Below are positions 1 to 12,656 of a stretch of 43,621 nucleotides of DNA, in pieces. Position 1 is the first letter of the stretch; every line of letters starts with the position of its first letter. The stretch lies in contig SCFE01000081.1 in assembly GCA_004352715.1 (NCBI GenBank), forward strand, positions 485,998 to 529,618, written 5' to 3'. This stretch comes from Hofstenia miamia. Lineage: Eukaryota; Xenacoelomorpha; Acoela. Below the pieces are notes generated by a model, which saw only the letters and a program-made list of their open reading frames with translations, was not told the origin of the DNA and did not search any database. The position numbers were made by a program, and so were the translations under genes.

Positions 1-126
1 TATGTACACAATGTACACAAGGACTAAGGATAATACAGTTGTTAATAAAGACATCTACTTGTAAGACATGATTTTCCTTTATAAACGAAGTATGGACTTG
101 ACCGTCTTTTATCATGATAACGCTAA

Positions 127-351
127 GGCCACGGTTAGACTAGTGATTTGCTCAAAAGTGATCTATCACATTTTGAGTGAATCGCACGTCTAACCACCCG
201 AGATAATTAGCGATGTGACGATCACGAAGAAATCGTGCGAGTTCGATTTCCTTGTGATCGTCACATCGCTAATTAGCTAGGGTGGTTAGACGTGCAACGC
301 TTTCAAAAGTGACAGATCACTTTTAACCAATCACCTAGTCTAACCGTGGCC
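127..351. mobile_element. Fold-back MITE with TAA target duplication
   Basis: A 225-bp nearly complete palindrome. The ends are GGCCACGGTTAGACTAG and its complement, and inner arms around GTCTAACCACCC and the ATTAGCGATGTGACGATCAC stem pair almost perfectly, leaving a short central loop near 225-260. TAA flanks both sides (124-126 and 352-354). A 3-bp TWA target is typical of PIF/Harbinger-derived MITEs; assignment to that superfamily is inference. No coding capacity. Confidence 0.8.
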
Positions 352-354
352 TAA

Positions 355-3300
355 TAAACAATGTGAACAAGCTGAACTTAGATTACTTATTTTCGCAAAA
401 TGTTCGTAATATTGATTCAGATACTATAATTAATGTAGCAACAGTCTTAATTACTTCAATAATGCATCTATGCAAAATATAATGTTTTTTTATTCTATAA
501 AATAATACATATATGTGACTTAACCCCTTTTAACACTGAGCCCTTCAATTTAAAAAGCATTCTCATTAAAAATATGCTTTGATTTAACAGTAGCGTGTAC
601 ATGTACATATATTTTTTTAAATTCCTCTAGTCGGTATTAATCAAAAGCAGCGATAAACTAAAATCAATTTTTTATTTTCTTTATCCTTTTCTCCATAATT
701 TAATTTTTGAAATATATATTAACAGAAAATATTCTTTGCATAATTTGCGTATTTGAAAATACTAGCACTGATGAGTTTTACAACCAATGTGGTATATTAG
801 TCATTAAAAACTGTTCAATTATACTTGGAGTGTAACTTACGCAGAACTGTAATAGACAATGACATTTTGAGTTAACTTAAACGATGTTGTCAATATTTTC
901 TATTAATCCTAATGGAGTGAATGACGTATTGGATTATTGAAATAATGCACAGATAATATAGAAATTCAGAAACTCTTTGGCTTTAAATGCTCCCTGAGTT
1001 GTTTTTTATTAACTTGGAAAAAGTTTTCTGATATAGAAAAAACTTTCTACTGATAACTCTTTGCTAAGCAAGATTCGTAATTAGATGTTTATAACGCTTG
1101 TAGCAATGGCCGATATATAGACATTGATTTAAATAGCTCAAAAATTTAACGTTTTTGTTTCAAATCGAAACTTCTTCAATAAATTTATATTGATTGTTGT
1201 ACTGCATTGGTAGTGTCTGTCCACTCATTGTTGAGCTCACTTCTACTCAATATTTTAATGATGTTTTGACAGAAATTGCAAACTACTTTATTGCCAGTAA
1301 ATTCACAGCATAACATAGTAATACAATTCAATGATATACTAGCCTTTGACTTGCATTTCGAATAATATATTTTGCAGAGTAAGGATCTTCCATTAGGACC
1401 AATATGGGGTTTGCTAGGTTGATAAGCTGAATTAAAGAGCCTGGAATAGTTATTAATTTGAGAATTGTTCAAAGGCAGTCATTATTTATCATCTTTTAAT
1501 CTAATAATTTTGAATCATGGCCAATCATCGTGTGTTTTCTTAATCAAATTTCATTTGGACATTTCGTTCTGAGTTCATATTTAAGAACATTGGTGAACAT
1601 TAATACAAGAGCATCTTTTTGTATGTAACAAATCTCATTGTTCATTTTCAACATTCTATGATTAGTAAGTCTTCTTCATTAGAAATTCCTCATTGTAAAT
1701 TCAGGGATAAGTTCTAAGAAATTAATGGATTTTCTGGTTGCAAATCTGCTTCCTAGATCACGTCCTAGTTGTCAATTAGGTTAATTGATTTTCTTCTGTA
1801 ATAACTATTTTTGTGGGGAAATCGCTTGTGAATTTTTTTCCATACTAGACGTGATATCTCAAAATACGAGTTGGAATGAAAATCGCTTCTCTAGTGCCAC
1901 CATTAAATGAAGACATTCAAAATTTTAGGCATAATTCTCATTAATTTTGGAATGGAAATTAAATTTTGTTCGATGCCAATTTTTATATTTTTGAATTAAT
2001 AATGATTATAACTACCAGCAACAACTTCAAACTTATTCAATGTATATAAAGTATCATAAGTTATTATAAATGCTATTTATTAGCCTGAAATATATAGTAA
2101 ATCTATTTAGAAGTCTTTCGTAGAAACGTCGGAAACGATTGGTGGCCAACCATCTAAGTAAGTATCCAATTATTGTAATTAATTATTCGAATATTTCTGA
2201 AAACCTTCGCCTGTGTTCTTTGGTATAAAATTTTTGTCTCATTGCCTGATAATTTTGCACATTTAAACCTGGACCAAAATATTTGGTCAATTATAGTGGG
2301 GTTTATCTTAGGAAATTTTTTGACGTTTCGAATTTTATTATACTTATCCATGTTAAAACCAAATATCTTATTAGAAAAGACTCAAGTTTTTCTTAAAAAA
2401 CTGACTATGTTGAGATGGCGCTTACAATTTAAGAAAGAACAGTTCCTTTGTTATGGTGCACGGAGTCAAAAAAGATCATCATTATCAAAAGAAAATTTAA
2501 CAAGAGATATGGTAGAAATTTAACTCCTCCATTTAATAAATCAACTACAAAATGATGGTATGAGAAATTAAAGTTAACTGTGACTGTGTTGCACAACTTT
2601 ATTGTTTCATTTCAGAATGGCCTGAATAAATGATTAAATGTAATGTCTGCACGATAGAGTTGTAAATAAAGCTAGGTGAAATAAGTATATATGTAGTAAA
2701 ATTTTAGTCTTTAATGATAGTTTTGAAAGAAACCCCACTAAAATGGGCCAATTATTATGGAAGTTATTAAAGTTTTAAATGTGAAACATGATAATGATCC
2801 ACCTTGTATATTATAAAGGAATAAACGTGTAAAATTGATTCTAGTCTTCAGTCAGTATGACATTGAATTGAAGAGATTAAATAGGTTTTTCTATATATGA
2901 AATACATTTTTGAAATTATTGGATTAAATTCTAGTCATATTGTACACATACTGTTAAATTTGGGATTCAAATATAATACTCATCTTAGTAGCCTACATTG
3001 TAGACTAGATTTTCAATTTGTTTGAAAATATAATCTCAATAATGCTATTCTTAATTAACACTAGAACAGCGATTACTCCTTGAGAAGAAATTACATCTGA
3101 TGTTTCAAATGCGAAAATTGTGGAATAGAAACAAAACGTCTACAAATGACAAGTTCAATAAGATTATCAACATAATTGGATGTATATGTACCTGCTAGTG
3201 TTTTTGTTGGATGGATAAGGAAGCAAACAAAAAATCCTTAATGGTCATTTTGACCTATTGCCGCTTGTCTAGTGTTAAATTATTATTTTTGGTAATGTTA

Positions 3301-4150
3301 ACAGAAATAAATTGTTTTTCGACCATTAATCTCAATAGAATTGCTGCTGGTGGCGGGAGTGGTTGGTTATTAAATTCTCTCTCAAGGATACAATTTTCGT
3401 GTGATGATATTCTAATTCATGTAAGGTCCCTATCTACTAGTGATATTATTCTTTGTGTATGCCTTGGTACAAGACTGCATTGGAGCTGAGTGATTACACT
3501 GGTTTTGACGTAGACAACAGAAAAAGGCCAAAGGCGTGCAATGCCAATTTATTTCTGGTTTGTAGTGTGTATTAACAATGATGGCAAAGATAGCACTTTG
3601 GTGAATAAATCACCGAAATAATGAATGAGCTAATCACTAACGCAAGTAAAGTTGGATCACCTTAACCAAACATGTCCAGTCCATTACTGATAAAATCAGG
3701 ACTTACACTCCTCAACTATTGCAATTGACAAAATATTTGAACGATTATGCCAATTACATCCGAATCTGTGGCATTAAGAAGAAAACGTCGGCTAAATCGT
3801 ATTAGTGACAGAACACAGAAAAAATGCCTGGTCAGGCTTTGGCAGAGGTGGTGAAGTCTTACTGCTGGAGCTTCCATTGTCAATCTGATAATTGCTCAAT
3901 TCTTGTTTCCCACTCTGTGATGCTATTCCCTTCTCATGTGCTAAATATACTTATAGAGTCGATATTAAAAATAGGCTTATGCCTTTTCCAGTAAAGAGTG
4001 CAAAATATCTTGAATTAATGAAGAAAATAAGGAAAATTTCTTTAAAAGATATAAGTACCAAAAGGCTATTTAAATTAACTATCTGACACTGAAATTTATA
4101 GCAAATGTATCCAAAAATCAGTTATAAGTAGATGATTTTTTTCTGATCAT
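355..4150. other. Gene-free AT-rich stretch
   Basis: No exon, RNA gene or complete mobile element was recognised. The short open frames on both strands (for example 2242-2523 and 3211-3489, plus) have no family motif and AT-driven composition. A weak inverted similarity (TTTAGTGGGGTTT-like) links about 2270-2305 with 2725-2760 and may be a decayed transposon. A basic reading frame starting at 3748 is unrecognised. Confidence 0.5.
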
Positions 4151-4154
4151 TATA

Positions 4155-4440
4155 TGAGCACTAGCATTAGTACTCGGCGTTGCCCTGGTTTTAAGAGAAT
4201 GCTCTTTTGCCCTCTGATTAACCCCTAATTGTCACCCTACACCTTCCTATGGACCGTACCACTAAGTAAAAACACAAGGTGAAAAGCATTATATTGGCCC
4301 TACCTACTCCCTAATATGTCCAATTTTGACCCCTAATATCATCCTCTGGTGATAGGCAGTTATCATGTAAAGTTTGGTTGTAATCTATGCAATAGCCTAG
4401 CCATGCATAGATAGCATACAAACAGACACTTGTATTTATG
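4155..4440 (+). mobile_element. RTE-like LINE/SINE 3' tail fragment
   Basis: The stretch opens with ACTCGGCGTTGCCCTGGTTT and closes with AAGTTTGGTTGTAATCTATG followed by an ACAAACAGACAC tract. This combination resembles the 3' ends of many invertebrate RTE-type retroposons, in which 'CGGCGTTGCCCGGGT' and 'AAGTTTGGTTGAAATCGG...ACAGACAGACA' are recurrent. Its C-rich composition also stands out from the flanks. No target duplication was found, so the limits are approximate and the family call rests on recalled patterns. Confidence 0.45.
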
Positions 4441-7400
4441 TATGAAAATGAAAGAAAATGCATGTTAACAGTTCAGATCCGTCTTGAGATACTTTCTTAA
4501 GTGACCATATAATTCGTTTGGGTTAGTTTTTTTGGACTACCTTACACGATTATCTAAAATTTTTGGAGAAAGCTTATGTCTTAAAAGACTTCACACTATT
4601 GTTTTTAGAATTACTAAAGCTTTTTATTTAGGTGAAAAACCTTCAATATCTGAAGACAATGCCTCAAATTTTGTACAGAGAATTTGACAAATTTACAAAT
4701 GTTATAGAAATATTGTAAAACAAATTGTTTCAGTTTTATTTTATGGATTCTAAGAATGCTTAAATTTTGATTTTAAGTTAACACTAACACCTGTATGTTA
4801 TAATATTTAATATACCCAACAATGAGACCAGAATAGTAAATTAATAACCAACATGTCATGGGAAAATATAACAACATATTCAGCAAATATTCAAAAATAG
4901 CTAACCATGCATAGGAGACATATAATTTTAAGAATTGCAATTTTTCTGCTTGCAATACCTTAACATTGATTTAAAAGAATTCGAGGCATATAGTAATACT
5001 TTGATAGGAGTTTTAAAATATATAAAGAAGCCCTTCAATGGTGTTTGAAAGACCTCATTCTTTTCTAGTCTATGCATGAAAGTTACCAGAAAATATGTAG
5101 TTGTCACTGAAGCAATCGAATACGTTTGATAGCATTCAATGTCATTAGTACAAACCAAAGATCTTGGAATGGAGTATCGAGACAATGCGTTCCAATAAAT
5201 TCATAAATTATTAACAAGTGAAACAAAATAATGGCAAAATTTCTTCACAGCAATCACATGCAATGCTTAAAAAAAGAGCATCCGCTAAGAATTGAAATAC
5301 ATATAAAAGACTCCTGACACATTAGTATTTACTAATATTTTTTAAAAAATCGGTGAATTATCCAATAAGCTAGTAGTTAAATATACAGTATGTTATGAGA
5401 GAAATACGTGGGAGTTGCGAGAGAATTATACAACCTAAATCCAAATAATGTCATATGTATCGTGAAATATTGCTAATATTAATAATCTTAGGATGTCAAA
5501 AAAAAATTACTAGTTCTGTAAACCTGTAATGATAATTTGGAATACTTCAACTAAATCATAAATGTTTGCCTCCAAGTGGAAACAAGAATACAAATATCAC
5601 TCATTTGAAATTGAAACAAATTCTGAAATGTTGTAAGCAAAAATTAATGTCATGAACAGCAAACAATTACACAAAAGTGATTATAGTATTACAAGAAATT
5701 TTTAGATTTATTACTCCTAGTCTGTGTTCTTTATGCAAATGTTTTCAATTTGTAAATTTTTTTTACCCTATATAGAGAAAATATCAGTAAATAATGGTCA
5801 AAATTTTTCTAAATATAGGTTTCCTTATCTTTATCTTAATGACTTATGAATACATGGAACTTATAGAAAAATAAATTAACTTAGTGAAAGACCATATATT
5901 TACTAAAGAGCTGTTTATTTGCAAAACCCCATCAACAGATCACTACTGAAAACCAACATGTATAGGTTGACTAATTGCGGTGATTAGAATTTTCTAAAAA
6001 AACATTTAAGCTATCTAAAATAGTGCGCTTAAATCTATCTGAAATGACATTTATAACAGCAGACATCTATTTTTATAATAGTCTGCACCTCAATACACCA
6101 AATGAGTTTCACATTAAGGAAATTAGTATATGTACTTTAACTTCATTATAAATTTTGTCTTAAAGTTTCATCTTGAATAATTCTTTAAAATCTAGCAGTC
6201 AATCATCTTATATTAATTCACCTAACAATATTTTACTTATATTAGGGATAATTAAGTAAAATAACTAAGTTAATTGAATTTGCTCTAAGACAATATAAGT
6301 TTATTTGTTTGAAGGATAACTTGAAATATAAATAGCCAATTACATCACCGCATAAAATTTTACTAACAAAATTTTCATTGAACAATTCCGAAATGTACAA
6401 GTGATGAAAATGCATAAGTTATTTAATAACTTAACTTTATATCCTAGGGATAGTGATCCCATAAATGGTGTATACAAAATACACCATTTCTTGAAAACAA
6501 CACAACAATTCATAAATTTATTCTAAATTTATACCATGGTATATCAATGATATTGAAACACTTAAGCAATAATGGTCGCCTCATGTTGTGTGACTCAGCT
6601 AAAAATTTTATAGATTGTCAATTTTCTATGATTCGTACCGAGAGACGGACGTCTGAATATGTGTGAAATAAATGATTCCAACAATTTATATGATTTGCAA
6701 TCAAAGGATTCATTAAAAATAGTAATCATACTGAGATTGAAATTCTAAAATATGAAACTACTACTCGAAAATTTCAGGCTTATCCAAGGAACATAGGTTG
6801 AGATCTATCTAACTTACATTAACAAGGAATTATTTGTGATTATTTGTGAGATTAAAAATTAGCATAAGAACGTAGGTCTGCCTAAGTTGACAACTTGATA
6901 ATTCCAATTCTATTCGGAACAGTATATTATTTCAGAAAAAAATCGGGTGCTTACATTATGTTCGATCCACAGATCTACCGGTAATTGGTCAGTCCAAACG
7001 TTGTACTATGATGTTTATGTGATACCAAAGAATACCGTAGGCCTAGGATTATCATGCAATGGCATGGGTGGCACACTACCTACATACTATTGATGGCAAA
7101 GAAAGGAATTAGACAGGAACACTTTTTCCACAGTCACATCTGCTTAACTTGTTTAGCTAAGCCATGGTAATTTAATTAAGATTTAGATTTCTTTGATCGA
7201 TTATTTGTTTATAGAAGAAAAAGAAGACATTTTCTTTATTTTTGCAAAACAATTAATATTTTTCAATATTTAAACAATAGATGCTTTTGAAAGAAATTAA
7301 TGACGTCGTTTTTCTATAGCTTTGTCAGTTCTATGCCGATGAGCCGTCGATTCTTTAAAAAAGCTGAATTTCAATTTTACTAAAATAATTAACAAAACCA

Positions 7401-7694
7401 ACTCAAAAATATACAAATTAAATAGCTTCCACAAAAAACTTAAATAAATGGCCATTGATATATCCAACAAGATTTCATTTAATTGCATTTCATAAATGTT
7501 GTAGTATAATTATCTTTCTATTTCTTGAGATTAATAATGTAAGCATTTTTATAACTTTTTATAATTATATCAGAAGTTGAAATGAACAATGCTAATTTAC
7601 AACAATTAGCAAAACAAGGCTCAATATAAATAATCTAGGTAGAAATTAACTGAAACTAAGAACTTCATTAAAGTGAGAAGTGCTACATAAGTAG
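4441..7694. other. Gene-free AT-rich stretch with one short hairpin
   Basis: No gene recognised on either strand; the open frames here are short and lack motifs. A perfect 11-bp stem (AAATGGTGTAT, 6463-6473, pairing with 6479-6489 across a 5-nt loop) is the only local structure noticed. A frame at about 4571-4690 could be a LINE C-terminal remnant but is too weak to call. Confidence 0.5.
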
Positions 7695-7873
7695 CAGACT
7701 TGTCAACGAGCCGAATTTTCTAAGTTCGCCTTTTTTAAATTTTGAAAAAATTTCGGCTTGGCTCGCCATATAAAATAATTCAATGAGGCTCGTTTTTTTA
7801 CATAAGTGCATAAAAAAANTCGTTTTGGGCTCGTTCTATATCCAATACTCTGCTTGGCTCGTTGACAAGTCTG
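7695..7873. mobile_element. hAT-like MITE, CAGACTTGTC family
   Basis: A 179-bp non-coding element with 18-bp perfect terminal inverted repeats, CAGACTTGTCAACGAGCC at the left and its complement at the right. CAG...CTG ends suit hAT elements. The 8-bp flanks (ATAAGTAG and TTACATAG) agree at five of eight positions, compatible with a decayed hAT duplication. A diverged half copy lies at 14064-14165. One ambiguous base is present at 7819. Confidence 0.65.
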
Positions 7874-9300
7874 TTACATAGTATCTCAAATAGAAAAATA
7901 CTGACAAATTGACAAAAAAAGAAGTTTAAAGTCATTTTCAAATAACATTTGAAGATAAAAACGTACATAATGACAATCTATAAAGGATAGCGATAATCAC
8001 ATAGTTGAAAATCTTAAATCAAATGCAAACATTTGAGATAAACTAAAAACTCACGAAGCTTAACTAAAACAATTGAAAACAATTAACATTAAATTTTTAA
8101 AAAAACAAGAAAAATACCAATATTGATTTTGAAGCAATTCAATTCATTAATGAATGTGCTTTCCCCAATTAGTTATATTACAGACTAACTATTTGCGACT
8201 AAACTATTGTGTACCAGGGCCTACTATTTATTTAGTAGGCCCTGTGTGTATATAAAATAGCATGAAGAATATTAATTTAGGCAAAGGGGTGATTGGAAAA
8301 ATGCTGACATAGTTTCATTCTACCTATCTAAAGTCTTGAATACAATAAATGACAAAATCTTAATTAAAGAGTATATATATATAAAATTTCTGCAATCAAG
8401 TTATTAATTTAAAATTTACCGTTGACAACATTTTTCAGACTATCAAAGAGCTCGAAGGGAAATTTTTTAGGAGGGGTGGGATTTAATTACATCGACCTTA
8501 CAAAATTTCATCATTCTATAAAAATACAATTTTATATTGTAGCGTACACATTTTTCATCTTAAGAGTAAGGCAACAGACACATTTTTGTTTCAAATTGAC
8601 GATATTCATCTAAAATTTCGTCTCACTAACATTAAAGCTTATGAAAACTGACAAATACCAACAACTGAGAAAGACTAGTAATTCATAACTGTCCAAAATT
8701 GCAGTCACACTCCATAATTTTGATAATCAATCTCAATTTGATAAAGAAGACCTAGAAATTATTCACACCCTATTGCTAAATCTACGGGACTCCATCAGAG
8801 AGGTCTCCAGGGCATTTGTAGGGAATTTTCATTGCGAGGGCACGCGTATTTCTCACAAATTTCTAAAAATGTTATATTGACCAGTGTCGTTTTGGAAATT
8901 TTTGAACCTTTTTAGGCATTAGTAAAATACAATTTGAGGGTAAAAAAATACAAAAGTATTGATACTGCACCTAATTTCGACCAATTTCTTAAGAAGCAAC
9001 AAATATAAAACAACAAAAACAGTAATACTGTTCAATACCTAGAACTTATTCAAAAACACTATTTATGCTTTCCTTCAGATCGTGTTCTCAATTCTATTCT
9101 TCAATATTTAATATTTTCTGTCAACATCTGAGCAACAACTAAAACTTCTGATGTGAATTGCAATATTTTAAATTGCAAGTCAAGTTGTAGAGAGACACTA
9201 TGTGTTCAGGAACCATACTGAGTACAGATTGCCGAAACCAATTTGAGCAAATTTTAGTGACATAAATGGCCCATTTTCCGAAGCCTGTTCGAATACTGGG
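7874..9300. other. Gene-free AT-rich stretch
   Basis: No coding region recognised. It contains the strong hairpin at 8215-8244, listed separately, and otherwise unremarkable AT-rich DNA with short motif-free open frames. Confidence 0.5.
8215..8244. repeat. Perfect 12-bp stem hairpin
   Basis: CAGGGCCTACTA at 8215-8226 pairs perfectly with 8233-8244 across a TTTATT loop. The stem is more than half G+C in a region that is about 70% A+T. It may be a MITE core or a transcribed hairpin; nothing else in the sequence decides between these. Confidence 0.6.
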
Positions 9301-9660
9301 CTCTAACATTTGAGAACTGAGGAGGGCCTATCTCCGTTATCACATCTTACTGTTCCACACAATTGTCAAGCAGATTTTCAAAATCGGCTGGCTTATTAAA
9401 TGCAGAACCTAGTAATCCAGATTTAGTTGCATTGGCAATGATGTTTTCCTGTATAAAATTTCTTGCAGTAAGTACAACTTCCTGTCGTATGGCTTGTCAA
9501 CTCCTTCACATGTTAGGTACATAAGAATTACTTGAAGTTCGATATTGTATAGGTGTCATTTCATCGACTTCCTTTAAATGTTGGTTTTCTTCACCACCAG
9601 GATATGGACTGGTCTCCATCAAAGATCGTTTTGGAATTGTACCATCATAACATGCGAATA
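9300..9660 (-). pseudogene. Degenerate coding-like stretch, unrecognised
   Basis: On the minus strand this segment gives a discontinuous but protein-like reading: DGTIPKRSLMETSPYPGGE, then EVDEMTPIQYRTSSNSYVPN, then ARNFIQENIIANATKSGLL and FNKPADFENLLDNCVEQ, with stops or shifts between parts. Composition is less AT-rich than the surroundings. It may be a transposon-derived protein remnant; no family is assigned. Confidence 0.25.
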
Positions 9661-9776
9661 TATCAGTAATCGAGTAGTGTCAGACATTAGGCAGCTTTGC
9701 CAGATATAAATCGAATTCCCACCCCATATCTTCAAAAAACCTGTAGATTCAATGCGCATAGTTTTAGATATTTTGT

Positions 9777-10740
9777 TATGAACTTTATAGTTACCTAGAA
9801 AGTTGTGTACAAATTTGGAAGTGTGTACGCAAAATATTTTTCTGTGAACTTTATAACTGCCCAAAAAGTTTTGCACAAAGTTGTAGGTGTGCACGCTATT
9901 TAATTCTTCAAATTTGGTTTAAAACAAAGTTATAATCGCGTACACACTTACAACTTTTGGTTGTGCGCGTCATTAAATCTAGAAAACCTGCCTGCAAAGT
10001 TATAAGCGTGTACTCTACCAGAGTTTTCGAGTACTCGGAATGGTAAGAATTCGAATTCGAATAAGCTCGCAAAACTCGAAAGGAAAACTCGGAGGAGAAA
10101 TCATCAAAACTCGAATTCGATCGAAAATTCACTCGAAAATATCGTAAAAATTAAATTATTTTTTCAATTTCAATTTCTTTTCAAATCGCAAATAACTATT
10201 TTTTAGCTTAGAATTACTGTAAAACAAATGTTTTTTACCCTAAAGCATTTGGAATTAGAAAAAAACTTGATCGAACTCGGAATTTTCCTTAAGAAAATAC
10301 TCGAACTCGAAACGTAAAATCTGGAACTCGGTCGGAGTAACTGTACTCTACTTTAAATTGGTTCTACTTTTCGTGATTTAATTAGGCGCACATCAAGAGA
10401 TGGAAGTGTGTACACAATTTCAATTTTGTTGTGAATTTTTAATTCATATATTACGATCCTAGAATTTCTCACAGAGGATGAATTTAACCGCAAATTATTA
10501 TTTACATAACTGATAAAAATTACACAAGATCCTTTCAAAGCGAAGTCTTCTTCCCTTCGGCTGCTTGATTCTATTGATTATAGTGTATTTTACTGGTAGG
10601 TTAAATTTATAAAAATGGCAATAAAAATAAATTCAACCAAAAGTTATGCACAAAATTGTACGTGTGTACGCAAATATTTTTATTGTGAACTTTTTAATTA
10701 CCCAAAAAATTGTGCGCAAAGTTGTAAATATGTACACAAA
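9777..10740. repeat. Cluster of diverged ~65-bp repeats
   Basis: Copies share an AACTTTATAACTGCCC-like block, an AAAGTTGTGCACAAAGTT-like block and a GTGTACGC/GTGCACGC end. Two direct copies lie at about 9777-9842 and 9843-9900, one inverted copy at about 9925-9985 (ending GTTGTGCGCGTC), partial copies near 10375-10440, and two more at about 10638-10740. The cluster is interrupted by the hAT-like MITE at 10019-10343. It may be the fragmented terminal arms of a larger element. Confidence 0.5.
10019..10343. mobile_element. hAT-like MITE with 8-bp TSD TACTCTAC
   Basis: A 325-bp insertion starting CAGAGTTTTCGAGTACTCGG and ending GGTCGGAGTAACTG, flanked by a perfect 8-bp duplication TACTCTAC (10011-10018 and 10344-10351). 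CAG...CTG ends with an 8-bp duplication are diagnostic of hAT transposition. The interior carries many TCGAACTCGAA-like motifs and no open frame. Confidence 0.8.
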
Positions 10741-12229
10741 CTAAATCACACACTAAATAAATATCCAGCAACAAACATCAATGATATTGCTGTTACAATC
10801 GGAAGGAATGGTTACCTTGAAAGGATTTACAGATCATACAGATAATTATAAGAATTATTAATTACTATTGATTCGAAATTTATTACTTATTGCTAAGGTT
10901 TTTATGGGAGAGATTTCATCTTTTCTTTATAATAAAGCCTTCAACAAAAAAATTATTGAGCATAATTTGCGCATTAAGCAAAATTCTTTTTTGTATAAAT
11001 ACAAAGTTTTCGAGAACTTCTTTTGATTTACGTAGTTCCTTAAACAGAAATGTGTTTACTCAAAAAAGAATACATTACACTGGATTTGGCTAAGCTACTC
11101 TTGCGCAGGCAATCAAGCATCTTTTTACTCGAAAGCCATCATTTCATAACCGCTCGCAATCTTGCGCCTAATCAACATTAACGTTCAGAAATTTCTTGTC
11201 ACAGTTATTCACTATTCTCAACGGCTACCTACTCTCACTTACAATCAAGCACACTTTAGAACTTCACGGATGTCGCCGCCTAAATATGTACAACTCAATC
11301 ACATTGGGCGAACAATTACCATGCCAGCGCTTCATCACTAACATCGAACATATGCCGAAATGCTTTCTACACTGCTGAAGTTCAAAGAATTTGAAAATTT
11401 TTTAAGACTTTTTAATGACTGTAGTTCTTGATATTATTATGTTAACCATTGGGTTATGGCGAGTTTTTCAATTCTTGGCAGTGACATTTAATAATGCCTA
11501 CTGTGTATTTTTCATAATCATTATTTTGCTTAATTCCAGATTTAACTTTACATTTTTTAATAAAAAGCTCAAAATTAAAGATAAATGTAACGTCTGTGAT
11601 CCATCTAAGCTATTTACTGCAATAAATAAATAAAAAATTGACAAAACAATTTTCCTTTTAATCCCTATTCTTCACAAGGGAGGATAACTTTTTAAAATCA
11701 AATTTGAAATGCTAGCTGAATTGTTCACCACATTAAATTTAGCTTTGCACATTTTGTGAAAATTTTAGGATGAAGGCATTTTTGTCAAGGAATTATGAAT
11801 ATTTTGTTAATTGCATTGACATTTATTTTAATATAGAAATATAAAAATGACTACACAAAAACAAAAAAATGCTGACTTCAGCATTAAAAACTACAAATTA
11901 ATATGCCTTAAGTATTTACTAGACCTTATAATTTGTGTATTGAATAAAAAATATTAAAAGTTGACCAAGAATAATAACCATTATGACATAAAACACCTCT
12001 TAACATTTTTACCAATTTTTTTGCAAAAAAATGCTGACTTCAGCAAAAAATGTCTGGCTAAAAATTATATTTTTGGAATTTTTTTCAAACTTTTAATCCC
12101 ATATTACCTTTGTGCCAAACGTCATGACAATAGCATTCATATATGAAAAATAAACAATAAACCTGGAGTATTTTTACCACCGCCCCCACCCTTGTGAAAC
12201 GAATGTACATAAAAAAGGTTGTGAGGATT
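10741..12229. other. No gene recognised
   Basis: Mostly AT-rich. The segment 11095-11385 is noticeably richer in G+C and reads as protein-like fragments on both strands without family motifs, so a decayed exon or transposon remnant is possible. A direct duplication of AAAAAATGCTGACTTCAGCA occurs near 11865-11885 and 12025-12046. Confidence 0.4.
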
Positions 12230-12251
12230 AGGGTTAAGTAAGTTATTAATA

Positions 12252-12281
12252 ATGGCTGGAATCGAACGTAATCCTGGTCCT
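12252..12281 (+). other. 2A-like ribosome-skipping motif at LINE ORF start
   Basis: The frame reads KLLIMAGIERNPGP, with NPGP at 12270-12281. The 2A consensus is D(V/I)ExNPGP after a hydrophobic leucine-rich stretch. Here GIERNPGP keeps I-E-x-NPGP but has G in place of the leading D. N-terminal 2A-like sequences are known in some CR1- and L2-like LINEs of invertebrates, so the context fits. Activity is unproven. Confidence 0.6.
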
Positions 12282-12496
12282 AGCAGACCAATCAAAGTAA
12301 GCGAATACTCGCAATGCATTAATAAAGAGCAATCACCAATTCGACTATATGCAATGTATTCATATTGACTATCAAAACCTTTTTTCAAATACAAACCATT
12401 CGTACGAGAAATTGAATCAAATTTTGTCGTTGGAGTATCCGAAACAACAGGGTTTACAAATAACCATAAAAAATCTCCTTGGTCAATTGATAATTA

Positions 12497-12656
12497 CAGT
12501 CAAATCTCACTACTATGCCACCCGTAAGGACCGAGCGAGAGTGACATAGTAACAAGAGTTTGTAACAACAGATTTATTATCATCGGGACCGAGAAAAAGT
12601 GGCATAATAGCGAGAGTGGCATAGTAGCGGGGTGACATAGTAGCGAGATTTGGTTG
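12497..12656. mobile_element. pogo-like MITE, TA target
   Basis: A 160-bp element with imperfect inverted ends: CAGTCAAATCTCACTACTAT at the left and the complement of CAACCAAATCTCGCTACTAT at the right. TA flanks both sides (12495-12496 and 12657-12658). CAGT-type ends resembling CAGTCAAACCTCG with TA duplications are typical of pogo/Tigger elements. It interrupts the endonuclease frame of the surrounding LINE, so it inserted later. Confidence 0.75.

Noticed and set aside
4571-4690. Possible LINE C-terminus (ESLCLKRLHTIVFRITKAFY)
   Set aside because: Too short and weakly patterned; no neighbouring reverse transcriptase motifs.
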